From NCBI GenBank assembly GCA_028703735.1, contig JAQVMI010000043.1:1-10245 (forward strand): a stretch of 10,245 nt of DNA. The letters run 5' to 3'. Source of the stretch: Candidatus Cloacimonadota bacterium. GTDB taxonomy: Bacteria > Cloacimonadota > Cloacimonadia > Cloacimonadales > Cloacimonadaceae. Positions 1 to 7,245 of this stretch are shown here, in pieces. The stretch's first letter is position 1; the number at the start of each line of letters is the position of its first letter. The position numbers were made by a program, and so were the translations under genes. Under the pieces are notes generated by a model that did no database searches, had not been told where the DNA came from, and saw only the letters and a list, made by a program, of their open reading frames with translations.

Positions 1-64
1 CAGCTGGGAGAGCGCATGACTGGCAGTCATGAGGTCAACGGTTCGATCCCGTTATGCTCCACCA
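1..64 (+). tRNA. tRNA-Ala (anticodon GGC), 5' end missing
   Basis: This is the 3' five-sixths of a tRNA cut by the window edge. The second half of the D arm is at 1-13. The anticodon stem is 15-19 paired with 27-31, and the seven-base loop 20-26 carries GGC at 22-24, which reads alanine GCC/GCU codons. The T arm is 37-41/49-53 with loop TTCGATC. The 3' acceptor strand is 54-60, followed by A61 and an encoded CCA at 62-64. The base at tRNA position 70 is T, as needed for the G3:U70 pair that identifies alanine tRNAs; its partner lies outside the window. About 12 bases of the 5' end are missing. Confidence 0.95.
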
Positions 65-70
65 AATATA

Positions 71-114
71 CCCCTTCACCATCTTTGATGACTGGAGGAG
101 GGGATCATCTTTTC
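71..114 (+). terminator. probable intrinsic terminator after tRNA-Ala
   Basis: Bases 71-81 can pair with 93-103. The stem is 11 bp with one A.A mismatch (78/96) and one G-U pair (76/98), closed by an 11-base loop. It starts six bases after the tRNA CCA end. A moderately T-rich tail (109-114) follows, but it is separated from the stem by ATCATC, so the U-run is not ideal. It could also be a processing hairpin that lets transcription continue into the transketolase gene. Confidence 0.4.
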
Positions 115-139
115 TACACAAAAATTAGAGGTATTATCA

Positions 140-2029
140 ATGAAAGCCGCTACACAAGAACTTATTTTAAGCATTAGCAACCAGGCAGTTATTGCCAGGC
201 AAGCAATACTTACCATGACTACTCTATCCGCTTCGGGTCACCCTGGTGGATCGATGTCCACCATAGATTTGTTACTTAGTTTATACCATGTAATCCATCA
301 TGATCCCCATAATCCTAACCTACCGGATAGAGACAGAGTAATTGTAAGCAATGGGCATATCTCGCCTGCTGTATATAGCACTTTGGCATTGATGGGGTAT
401 TTCGAGCTGGATTCTGTGGTTGCGCAGTTCCGTTTGGCAGGTTCCATGTTTGAAGGGCATATAGAGCGTGAAGTTCCCGGGGTGGAATGGAGTACCGGCA
501 ATCTGGGTCAAGGACTGTCTGCTGCCACGGGAATGGCATTGGCTTCCCGCATAAATAAAACGCCCTATAATGTTTATGTGTTTATGGGCGATGGCGAACA
601 ACAGAAGGGTCAGCTTAGTGAAGCACGCAGATTTGCGGTGAAATATGAATTGAACAATCTGATCGCTATTGTGGATTATAACCAATTGCAAATTAGCGGC
701 TCTATCCACGATGTAATGCCACAGAACATCAGAAAAAGCTGGGAATCGGATGGCTGGCAGGTTTTGGAAGTAAATGGACACGATATACCTTTGATTTTAT
801 CTACCTATCATAATGCACATGGGTTCGAGCATCCCACCATGATTTTGGCACACACCATAATGGGTAAAGGTGTGGATTTTATGGAGAACAAGGCAAAGTT
901 CCATGGCTCTACCCTAGATGAAGAGCAGCTTACCGAAGCTTTAAAGCAGCTTGGTGTAACCAACGAGCTGAAAAAATACCGCAAGCAAAGAGCTGATTTT
1001 AAAGCAGTAAAACATACCTATACTAAGTTTGACTTACTACCGGATTTCACCTGCGGAAAACCCGTGCTTTACGAAACCGATAACGATTGCCGCAGTGCCT
1101 GGGGAACAGCTATTGCCGATCTTGCCAAGATTAACAAAAATGCTAAAACTCCTTTGGTAGTGGTGGATTGCGATCTTGCCGCAAGTGTAAAAACCGGCGA
1201 ATTTGCAGCGGTTAGCCCCGAAAACTTTATCCAATGCGGTATAATGGAACAACATGCAGCCGTGATGAGTGGTGCACTTTCCACCTGCGGAATTCAGACC
1301 TTTTGGAGTGATTTTGGTGTTTTTGGCATTGCCGAAGTTTATAACGCCCAACGCTTGAATGATATAAACCATGCAAACCTGAAAACCGTGCTTACACATG
1401 TGGGCATAGATGTGGGTGAAGATGGCAAGACACATCAATCTATTGACTATATTTCCCTGGTGCGTAATCTGTTTGGCTTCAAACTAATCTGCCCTGCCGA
1501 TGCTAATCAGACAGATAGGGTAATTCGCTGGCTAAGTAATAAGTCTGGTAACTACTTAGTTACAATGGGACGCTCTAAATTACCTATAATCAAGAATAAC
1601 GACGGTAAGATTCATTACGCTGTAGATTACAATTTTACCTATGGTAAAGCAGACCTTTGGCGCGACGGTAATCATGGCAGCATCTGGGTTTGTGGTACTC
1701 CGGCAGCCAGGGCTTTGAAAGCTGTGGAAATCCTTAGACAGGAAGGCATCTTTATGGAGCTGGTGTATGTGGCAACTCCCTTACAAATAGATGAATGCCA
1801 ATTGAAATCATCCGCAAGCAAGGGGATAATCTTTAGTGTGGAAGATCATTCTGTGCATGGCGGACTTGGCAGCAGTATTGCCGATGCTATATTACAGCAA
1901 CAGCTTAGCACCAGATTGATAAAACTGGGAGTGCATGGCTATTCCATGTCTGGAAACGTTACAGAGCTGTATCAGTTAGCTGGTTTGGATACTGCTTCAA
2001 TAATCAAAACTGTGAAAGCTAATTTATAA
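140..2029 (+). CDS. tkt: transketolase
   Basis: Thiamine-diphosphate enzyme that moves two-carbon ketol units between sugar phosphates in the non-oxidative pentose phosphate pathway; cytosolic. All domains are present in one 629-residue chain, close to the usual 620-670. GHPGG lies at residues 33-37 and SNGH at 70-73. STGNLGQG (118-125) precedes the ThDP/metal motif GDGE at 150-153 with N181. KFHG is at 253-256. The catalytic Glu of the Pyr domain is E370 in GIMEQ, and GEDGKTHQ (426-433) forms the phosphate-binding site. The expected active-site histidines are visible (H34, H73, H107, H255, H420, H432). The ATG at 140 has AGAGGT at 127-132 as ribosome binding site. It follows the tRNA-Ala on the same strand, and 34 bases separate it from the next gene. 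Many organisms split this protein into two subunits; here it is undivided. Confidence 0.96.
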   Translation: MKAATQELILSISNQAVIARQAILTMTTLSASGHPGGSMSTIDLLLSLYHVIHHDPHNPNLPDRDRVIVSNGHISPAVYSTLALMGYFELDSVVAQFRLAGSMFEGHIEREVPGVEWSTGNLGQGLSAATGMALASRINKTPYNVYVFMGDGEQQKGQLSEARRFAVKYELNNLIAIVDYNQLQISGSIHDVMPQNIRKSWESDGWQVLEVNGHDIPLILSTYHNAHGFEHPTMILAHTIMGKGVDFMENKAKFHGSTLDEEQLTEALKQLGVTNELKKYRKQRADFKAVKHTYTKFDLLPDFTCGKPVLYETDNDCRSAWGTAIADLAKINKNAKTPLVVVDCDLAASVKTGEFAAVSPENFIQCGIMEQHAAVMSGALSTCGIQTFWSDFGVFGIAEVYNAQRLNDINHANLKTVLTHVGIDVGEDGKTHQSIDYISLVRNLFGFKLICPADANQTDRVIRWLSNKSGNYLVTMGRSKLPIIKNNDGKIHYAVDYNFTYGKADLWRDGNHGSIWVCGTPAARALKAVEILRQEGIFMELVYVATPLQIDECQLKSSASKGIIFSVEDHSVHGGLGSSIADAILQQQLSTRLIKLGVHGYSMSGNVTELYQLAGLDTASIIKTVKANL

Positions 2030-2063
2030 AATGCAACCCTTTAACCGGAAATTAGGAGTTTAG

Positions 2064-2735
2064 ATGAAAACCTTACAAACCATAGCTTACATCATTATTG
2101 CCTCTCTACTGGCTGTAACAACCCTTACATCCTGTAAGAATTCTGATAAGTATTTTAAGGATGTTGTAGATAACAAAGTGAACAGCAATATAATGGTAGA
2201 TGGCATCCCTTTGCAGTATAAAGGTGAAACGGTTTTGAACGAACCATTTTCCGGCAGAGAATTATCAGTAGTAGAAAGTACTTTAAATACAGAATTGCAG
2301 GGAGTAAGCGGAAACGAGATCTTTTTGCAAATAAACTATCTGGAATTTGAACCAGGCGATGCATCTTTCATGATTGAAGATGGTAAACTAAGCTTCAGTA
2401 CAAAATCTGGCAATCCTGCTGCCATCACAAAGATAACTGGCTCTATACCAAGCTCTTTGGGGTTAAATTATGAAATTGGCACAGGCAGCCTGAAGCTATC
2501 TAATCTGGATAGTGACCAGGCATGTAACCTTGTAACCGGAACAGGTAGCATAATTCTACGAAACTGCACAATCCAAAACCTTGCAGCCAAAACTGGCACT
2601 GGCAGCATTTCCATAACCGATTGCTTAATTGAAACTGCCGATTTGGAAACGGGTACCGGTAATATCGATTTATTGCGTTCACAGATAAAAGACCGCAATT
2701 TCTCCACTGGCACAGGAAAGGTTACCGAGAAATAA
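2064..2735 (+). CDS. lipoprotein with GTG-repeat beta-solenoid-like C-terminus, function unknown
   Basis: A 223-residue protein exported and lipid-anchored. A basic start (MK), a hydrophobic segment at about residues 6-20 and the lipobox LTSC with C24 predict cleavage by signal peptidase II. A polar middle part (about 25-130) shows no motif that I recognise. From 139 on, a Gly-Thr-Gly turn recurs at 139, 159, 178, 197 and 216, with 19-20 residue spacing and alternating hydrophobic residues between. This is typical of a short parallel beta-helix and resembles the Gly-Ser/Thr-Gly repeats of DUF4097/DUF2807-type 'adhesin-like' proteins; family membership is inference. The ATG has TTAGGAG at 2052-2058. 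The gene lies 34 bases after tkt and may be cotranscribed with it. No terminator is obvious after it. Confidence 0.8.
   Translation: MKTLQTIAYIIIASLLAVTTLTSCKNSDKYFKDVVDNKVNSNIMVDGIPLQYKGETVLNEPFSGRELSVVESTLNTELQGVSGNEIFLQINYLEFEPGDASFMIEDGKLSFSTKSGNPAAITKITGSIPSSLGLNYEIGTGSLKLSNLDSDQACNLVTGTGSIILRNCTIQNLAAKTGTGSISITDCLIETADLETGTGNIDLLRSQIKDRNFSTGTGKVTEK
2478..2732 (+). repeat. five degenerate ~57-60 bp in-frame repeats encoding GTG turns
   Basis: Each unit begins with a GGNACNGGN-type core (for example at 2478, 2538, 2595, 2652 and 2709), 57-60 bases apart. The codons for Gly-Thr-Gly-Ser differ between units. The repeat is therefore conserved at protein level and has diverged at DNA level, as expected for an old solenoid rather than a recent tandem duplication. 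Confidence 0.7.
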
Positions 2736-2833
2736 GGAAGTAAATCTCACCTTTTTCAAGATTATTGTTGACTTCCAAAGGCAGCCATATTATCTTGGTT
2801 CACAGAATAAATAATCTGTGGAGACTCGGCAAG

Positions 2834-3217
2834 ATGAAAGTACTAAAAACCTATCCCGATAAGTGCATCGGCTGCCATAGCTGCGAAAGCGCATGTGCAA
2901 ACCTCTACTTTAAAGAAGATAATGCAGAAAAATCCTGCATTGTTATTTCTACTGATTTTTCCCCTCCTGCAATGAATGTGTGCAACCAGTGTCAAACCTG
3001 TGTTGCAGCTTGCCCTACTATGGCTTTAACCGTTAACAACCAAGGGGTTGTTATGCTAAATAAGTCATTGTGTATAGGCTGTTTGATGTGTGTAGCAGTA
3101 TGCCCTACTGATTCCATGCGAACTTGCCTTGGGGTGCATAGTCCTTTTAAATGCATAGCCTGTGGCGTGTGCACTAAATCCTGCCCAACTGATGCCATAA
3201 AAATAGTCACAGAATGA
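2834..3217 (+). CDS. polyferredoxin with four [4Fe-4S] motifs, electron-transfer partner of AOR
   Basis: A 127-residue cytosolic iron-sulfur protein with 16 cluster cysteines in four Cx2Cx2Cx3C groups: C11/14/17/21, C50/53/56/60, C80/83/86/90 and C107/110/113/117. The last three end in CP, as in bacterial ferredoxins. C35 and C98 are extra. The arrangement recalls the small electron-transfer subunits of molybdo- and tungstoenzymes (AorA of bacterial AOR, HycB/DmsB type). The gene sits 13 bases before the AOR-family gene, so the two are almost certainly cotranscribed and the products likely form a complex. I chose ATG 2834 (TGGAG at 2819-2823, a rather long 10-base gap). A frame-open TTG at 2765 would add 23 residues with no ferredoxin character. 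Confidence 0.9.
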   Translation: MKVLKTYPDKCIGCHSCESACANLYFKEDNAEKSCIVISTDFSPPAMNVCNQCQTCVAACPTMALTVNNQGVVMLNKSLCIGCLMCVAVCPTDSMRTCLGVHSPFKCIACGVCTKSCPTDAIKIVTE

Positions 3218-3230
3218 ACTGGAGAAATTA

Positions 3231-5363
3231 ATGAACCGCAAATTATTAGCTGAATTCAAATACGATTTAGCCCCAATAGTCCGGGGTTACAACCGTCGCA
3301 CTCTATATCTTAATGTTGGAACCCGTGAAATTACCTCTAAACCTGTAAGCGAGATGATGATAGAAAAATTTGTGGGTGGCAAGGGATTTGACCTTTACCT
3401 AATGTGGCAGGGTGTGAAAGACGACACCAAATGGAATAATCCCGAGAACGAAATCTGTATCTCTTTTGGTCCTCTTTGTGGCAATACAAGCTATCCTGGT
3501 AGTGGGAAATCTATCGTTACCACCATTTCGCCCCTAACAGGTATACCTGTGGATTGCAATGTAGGTGGTCATTTTGGTCCCTATGCCAAGTTTTCCGGTT
3601 GGGATGCCCTGGAAATCCAAGGTAAATCTGCAGAAGAAGTAATAGTATATATCGATGGCGATAAGGGCACTGTGCAGATTTTCACCGCTCCGGATGAAGA
3701 GATTAATAGCCATATATTTGCCGAAGAGCTAATCAAAGAATTTGCCGATAGCCCCGATAAACTGCAATTCGTGTCTGTGGTCTCCACAGGAACTGCTGCC
3801 GACCATGTAAATATCACCTGCCTGAACTTCTCTTTTTGGGATAAACGCCGCAAGGTTGCACGTCTGAAACAGGCTGGCAGAGGCGGCACAGGCACAGTGT
3901 TTCGGGATAAGGGGATTAAAGCACTTGTGGTGAAGTATTCCGGGCTAAAAGTGGATACCAATAACCCGGTTGATTTACTCACCTTACAGCAAACCGGTTT
4001 GAAGCTGCACAAGGAGATTGAAGCAGGTGATGCCACTCAATGCCGCATGCATGAAGTTGGCACGGCTCACCTTATGGAAGTAATGAACGATTATGACCTG
4101 CTGCCTATCCGTAACTTCAAATATGGTCAAATGCCGGAAGCCATAGGTTTGCACTCCCGCGAGTTCACAGCACTGTTTACGCAAGGCATGGCGGATGGCT
4201 GCTGGTATGGCTGTTCACTTTCCTGTTGCAAAGCTGTGGATAACTTTAAACCACGCACGGGACCATACAAAGGACAGCCCGTGGTAGTGGATGGACCCGA
4301 ATACGAAACAGCCGCTGGTTGTGGCAGTAATATTGGTATTTTTGATGCCAAGGACGTAGTGGAGATTAATTTTTACTGCGATACCTATGGAGTGGATACC
4401 ATTTCATTTGGCACAAGTACAGCTTTCGTGATGGAATGCTTCGAAAATGGTATTTTGGATTTAGCCAAAACCGGTGGTTTGGATTTAAGCTGGGGTAATG
4501 CAGATGCTGCTTTGGAGCTCCTGCACCAGATGGCTCGGGGAGAAGGTTTTGGTTTAACTGTAGGCAAAGGCGTGCGGGCAATGAAAGCTATTTTTGCTAA
4601 GGAATATGGTGCTGATCCAGCTTTCCTGCAAGATATTGGCATGGAAGCAAAGGGCTTGGAGTATTCACAATATATGAGCAAGGAATCACTTGCCCAACAA
4701 GGTGGTTACACTCTTGCGCTAAAAGGACCTCAGCACGATGAAGCCTGGCTGATCTTTATGGACATGGTGAACAACCACATCCCCACTTTTAAAGATAAAG
4801 CAGAAGCCTTGCACTACTTCCCCATGTTTAGAACCTGGTTTGGCTTACAAGGCTTATGCAAACTTCCCTGGAACGATATTGAACCGGCAAATAATGCCGA
4901 AACTTCCGAGCCTGCAAAAGTGCCGGAGCATGTGCAAAACTACGTGGATATCTATAAAGCCATCACCGGAAAACCAATGGATAAAATAGAAATGATCCTT
5001 CAATCCGAACGGGTTTATAACTTCCAAAAAGTATTCTGTATGCGTATGGGAAAAGGTAGAAGAATAGATGATGTGCCACCCTATAGAGCAATGGGTCCTG
5101 TTACAGAAGAGGAATATCTTTCTCGCAGTGAACGTTACGATGGACAACTTAAAGCAAAGCTTAACATCGATCCAATTGGAAAAACTACTGCCGAAAAGAT
5201 GAAGATTACCCGCGATTACCGCGAAGATCAATATCAGCAATTAATGGACGCAGTGTACGAACGCAAAGGCTGGACACCTGAAGGTGTGCCTACTATAGAG
5301 CATTTACGTAAAATTGGAATGGATATTCCGGAAGTAATAGAGGTAGTTTCCAGATACCTGTAA
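3231..5363 (+). CDS. aldehyde ferredoxin oxidoreductase family (tungsten/molybdenum-pterin) enzyme
   Basis: Oxidises an aldehyde (or related substrate) to the acid and passes two electrons to ferredoxin. The family binds W or Mo with two pterins plus one [4Fe-4S] cluster. The N-terminal AOR domain covers about residues 23-235 (VGGKGFD at 48-54, then a Gly-rich stretch around GPLCGNTSYPGSGK, 80-93). The cluster cysteines are C324, C328, C332 (C333 adjacent) and the distal C543. The pterin motif DxxGxD is D384-D389, and PEYET is at 356-360. The second pterin motif, normally DxxGL(C/D), reads GLQGLC (538-543). At 710 residues it is about 100 longer than Pyrococcus AOR (605), mostly through a C-terminal tail of about 595-710. 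GGAGA at 3221-3225 precedes the ATG. Its substrate cannot be told from sequence; AOR, WOR5-like or BamB-like members are all possible. Confidence 0.92.
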   Translation: MNRKLLAEFKYDLAPIVRGYNRRTLYLNVGTREITSKPVSEMMIEKFVGGKGFDLYLMWQGVKDDTKWNNPENEICISFGPLCGNTSYPGSGKSIVTTISPLTGIPVDCNVGGHFGPYAKFSGWDALEIQGKSAEEVIVYIDGDKGTVQIFTAPDEEINSHIFAEELIKEFADSPDKLQFVSVVSTGTAADHVNITCLNFSFWDKRRKVARLKQAGRGGTGTVFRDKGIKALVVKYSGLKVDTNNPVDLLTLQQTGLKLHKEIEAGDATQCRMHEVGTAHLMEVMNDYDLLPIRNFKYGQMPEAIGLHSREFTALFTQGMADGCWYGCSLSCCKAVDNFKPRTGPYKGQPVVVDGPEYETAAGCGSNIGIFDAKDVVEINFYCDTYGVDTISFGTSTAFVMECFENGILDLAKTGGLDLSWGNADAALELLHQMARGEGFGLTVGKGVRAMKAIFAKEYGADPAFLQDIGMEAKGLEYSQYMSKESLAQQGGYTLALKGPQHDEAWLIFMDMVNNHIPTFKDKAEALHYFPMFRTWFGLQGLCKLPWNDIEPANNAETSEPAKVPEHVQNYVDIYKAITGKPMDKIEMILQSERVYNFQKVFCMRMGKGRRIDDVPPYRAMGPVTEEEYLSRSERYDGQLKAKLNIDPIGKTTAEKMKITRDYREDQYQQLMDAVYERKGWTPEGVPTIEHLRKIGMDIPEVIEVVSRYL

Positions 5364-5389
5364 ACTGATACCAAAAACTGCAAAACTAT

Positions 5390-5426
5390 AAACCAAAAGG
5401 TGGGCAATAATCCCACCTTTTGGTTT
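5390..5426. terminator. bidirectional intrinsic terminator between AOR gene and radA
   Basis: Bases 5390-5404 pair perfectly with 5412-5426 (15 bp) around the seven-base loop CAATAAT. The stem carries A-rich and T-rich flanks (AAACCAAAA / TTTTGGTTT), so both strands give a GC-rich core followed by U-rich RNA. It lies 26 bases after the AOR stop and 11 bases from the radA stop, and can end both convergent transcripts. Confidence 0.9.
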
Positions 5427-5436
5427 GTATATAATA

Positions 5437-6774
5437 TTATCCACCTAAAGCAGCATATAGGGCTTTGATATCTTTTATCTTAACTACTTTGGGATTGGCT
5501 TTTACTTTTCCATAACCAGAGATGAATATCTTGGAATAACCAAGTTTGATGGCTTCATTTATTCTTCCTTCCATCTGCGTAACTGGTCTTACTTCTCCAT
5601 TAAGACCCACTTCTCCGATAAAAACAGAGCCTTCCATAAGAGGTTTATCCTTAAGGCTGGAAATTATTGCAGCCAAAATTGCCAAATCCAGGCTGGGATC
5701 AGCACTGCGAATACCTCCGGCAAGATTTATAAACACGTCGTTACTCCTTAGGTATAAAGCTAAATTCTTCTCCATAATTGCAAGCAGAATAGCCAGCTTC
5801 TTCTGCTCCAAACCCACTACCACACGCTGGGGAGTTCCATAGTTAGATCCTGTGGCTAAGGTTTGAACCTCTACAATGAAGCTTCGGCTTCCCTCCACAA
5901 TGCATCCAATGGAAGTGCCAATTTGTTGGTGCTCCAGGCTAAGAAATACATTATTCGGGTTCAATACCTGAGCCAAACCCTGATTGGTCATTTCGAATAA
6001 ACCTATCTCGTTGGTGGAACCAAACCTGTTTTTTACTGCTCTTAGAATTTTATACTGATTTCGCAATTCACCCTCAAAATAAAGAACTGTATCAACCATG
6101 TGCTCCAGTATCTTAGGTCCTGCCACAAAACCTTCTTTGGTTACGTGCCCTACCATGAATAGTGGTATTCCAAGTGTTTTGGCGCAGCGAAGCAAACGAT
6201 TTGTGCTTTCGCGCAATTGAGTAATGCTTCCCGGCAGAGATTCCAAAGAGGAAATGCTGATAGACTGAATGGAATCAACAATAACCAAATCCGGCTTACT
6301 ATCTGTAATTGCTTCCACAATTTGATTTGTGTCGTTCGTGCAAAGCAGATATATGTGTTCGCTGGAAACCTTTAACCGCTTGCTTCGTAACCTTATTTGT
6401 TCCTGACTTTCCTCTCCGGAGCAATAAAGGGTCTTTTTACCCTGCTCCCCCATCCATTGAGCCAATTGCAACATCAAAGTAGATTTTCCAATTCCCGGCT
6501 CTCCCCCAATCAGGAGCACCATGCCAGACACAATCCCACCGCCCATAACCAAATCAAATTCACCTATACGGGTAGTAAGACGTGATACTTCATCGTATTT
6601 TAGATCCACTATCCGTTCGGGTTTAACCGGAAGATAGCTCTCTATCTGCTTCCCACTTTTACCAGTAACCTTGGTAGATTCCTTCAGGGTGCTCCAAGAA
6701 CCACATGCGGGGCACTTACCACTCCACTTGCTGGTTTCAAAACCGCAATCGGAGCAAAAAAATATCGTAGCCAT
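5437..6774 (-). CDS. radA: DNA repair protein RadA (Sms)
   Basis: RecA-like ATPase that acts at branched recombination intermediates and stalled forks; cytosolic. Counting from the ATG at 6774 the protein has 445 residues, near the usual 450-460. The N-terminal C4 zinc finger is C7/C10/C21/C24. Walker A GGEPGIGKS is at 90-98. The RadA-specific KNRFGSTNE motif follows in the middle of the chain, and the C-terminus is the Lon-protease-like domain (INLAGGIR, then PSLDLAILAA). I chose the inner ATG because it gives the standard start just before the zinc finger and has AAGAGG five bases upstream. An upstream in-frame ATG at 6816 would add 14 atypical residues without a good ribosome site. It is transcribed divergently from the glutaredoxin operon. 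Confidence 0.96.
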   Translation of the reverse strand: MATIFFCSDCGFETSKWSGKCPACGSWSTLKESTKVTGKSGKQIESYLPVKPERIVDLKYDEVSRLTTRIGEFDLVMGGGIVSGMVLLIGGEPGIGKSTLMLQLAQWMGEQGKKTLYCSGEESQEQIRLRSKRLKVSSEHIYLLCTNDTNQIVEAITDSKPDLVIVDSIQSISISSLESLPGSITQLRESTNRLLRCAKTLGIPLFMVGHVTKEGFVAGPKILEHMVDTVLYFEGELRNQYKILRAVKNRFGSTNEIGLFEMTNQGLAQVLNPNNVFLSLEHQQIGTSIGCIVEGSRSFIVEVQTLATGSNYGTPQRVVVGLEQKKLAILLAIMEKNLALYLRSNDVFINLAGGIRSADPSLDLAILAAIISSLKDKPLMEGSVFIGEVGLNGEVRPVTQMEGRINEAIKLGYSKIFISGYGKVKANPKVVKIKDIKALYAALGG

Positions 6775-6779
6775 AATAG

Positions 6780-6785
6780 CCTCTT
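6780..6785 (-). promoter_or_regulatory. radA ribosome binding site (decides the start)
   Basis: On the minus strand this reads AAGAGG, five bases before the ATG at 6774. It supports the inner start over the ATG at 6816. Confidence 0.7.
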
Positions 6786-6931
6786 GTTGTTTTATTTCCA
6801 CAAAAATAGATGGCATGTATATGGCAAGAGATTTATTATTAACCTATAAGCCGCACTGCTAAAGCTTTTACTTGCTTCATAAATCAAAACCATGCATTAA
6901 AGCATTATTTTAGTGGAAGTGAAAAAAGTTT

Positions 6932-6959
6932 TTGGCAGCAGGACTATTTACGCTATAAT
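6932..6959 (+). promoter_or_regulatory. sigma70-type promoter of the glutaredoxin-marR-osmC-thioredoxin operon
   Basis: The -35 box TTGGCA (6932-6937, five of six consensus bases) and a perfect -10 TATAAT (6954-6959) are separated by 16 bases. Transcription should start near 6966. This leaves only about 13 bases of leader, starting essentially at the ribosome binding site AAAAGGAGA (6965-6973). Confidence 0.75.
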
Positions 6960-6967
6960 ATGGTAAA
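6947..6967. promoter_or_regulatory. candidate MarR operator: 21-bp imperfect palindrome centred on the -10 box
   Basis: The site reads TTTAC-N2-TATAATA-N2-GTAAA. Eight of ten symmetric pairs match around the centre A6957; the outer five on each arm are perfect. It covers the whole -10 box and the predicted start site. MarR-family dimers usually bind palindromes of this size over their own promoter, and the second gene of this operon is a MarR regulator. Binding is inference. Part of the symmetry comes for free from the TATAATA core, but the five-base outer arms do not. Confidence 0.5.
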
Positions 6968-6978
6968 AGGAGATAAAA

Positions 6979-7245
6979 ATGAAACCGACTGTAATCGTAT
7001 TCTCTACTCCGACCTGCTCTTGGTGCAAAAAAGTGAAGGAGTATTTAAAATCGAATGGGCAACAATTCAAAGATATAGATGTAAGCAAAGATCTTGCGGC
7101 ACAAAGGGACATGATTAAGAAGTCCGGTCAAATGGGTGTTCCGCAAATTTGGGTAAACAACGTCGCGGTAGTAGGCTTCGATCGTGTGAAGATCGACAAA
7201 TTATTAAGTATTAACAAGAAAGAAAAAGGAGAAACCAATGTCTGA
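6979..7245 (+). CDS. glutaredoxin-like protein (dithiol, YruB/NrdH-like)
   Basis: Small cytosolic thiol-disulfide oxidoreductase of 88 residues with a single thioredoxin fold. The redox motif CSWC is at residues 13-16 after the first beta strand (VIVFSTPT). The cis-proline loop GVP is at 53-55 and the conserved GFD at 66-68. The last ten or so residues are a lysine-rich tail. It has a dithiol site, so it can act as a reductant as well as in deglutathionylation-like chemistry; whether the cell has glutathione is unknown. The start is well supported by AAAAGGAGA at 6965-6973. The last eight bases overlap the next gene, a sign of translational coupling. It is first in a four-gene operon with other redox genes. 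Confidence 0.9.
   Translation: MKPTVIVFSTPTCSWCKKVKEYLKSNGQQFKDIDVSKDLAAQRDMIKKSGQMGVPQIWVNNVAVVGFDRVKIDKLLSINKKEKGETNV

Noticed and set aside
320..781. 153-codon open frame on the minus strand
   Set aside because: Lies entirely antisense to transketolase, which has complete family motifs; no protein motifs of its own.
2736..2776. GGAAGT...ACTTCC inverted repeat after the lipoprotein gene
   Set aside because: Six pairs with a long asymmetric interior and no following T-run; not convincing as a terminator or riboswitch.
2768..2796. Possible promoter TTGACT-N17-TATCTT before the polyferredoxin
   Set aside because: The -10 matches only four of six bases and nothing else supports it; a promoter is expected in this gap but I cannot place it.
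2765..2833. In-frame TTG upstream of the polyferredoxin, adding 23 residues
   Set aside because: The extra residues do not look like a ferredoxin N-terminus and no ribosome site precedes the TTG; ATG 2834 starts five to ten residues before the first cluster, as usual.
3581..4036. 151-codon open frame on the minus strand
   Set aside because: Antisense shadow of the AOR-family gene with no recognisable domain and Ser/Pro-rich composition typical of shadow frames.
6775..6816. Longer radA start at ATG 6816
   Set aside because: The added 14 residues are atypical and no good ribosome site precedes them; the inner ATG at 6774 has AAGAGG and begins right before the zinc finger.
6894..6907. Short direct repeat GCATTA-AA-GCATTA in the radA/glutaredoxin gap
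   Set aside because: Two six-base AT-rich copies in a 200-base gap are close to chance; no link to a promoter box was seen.
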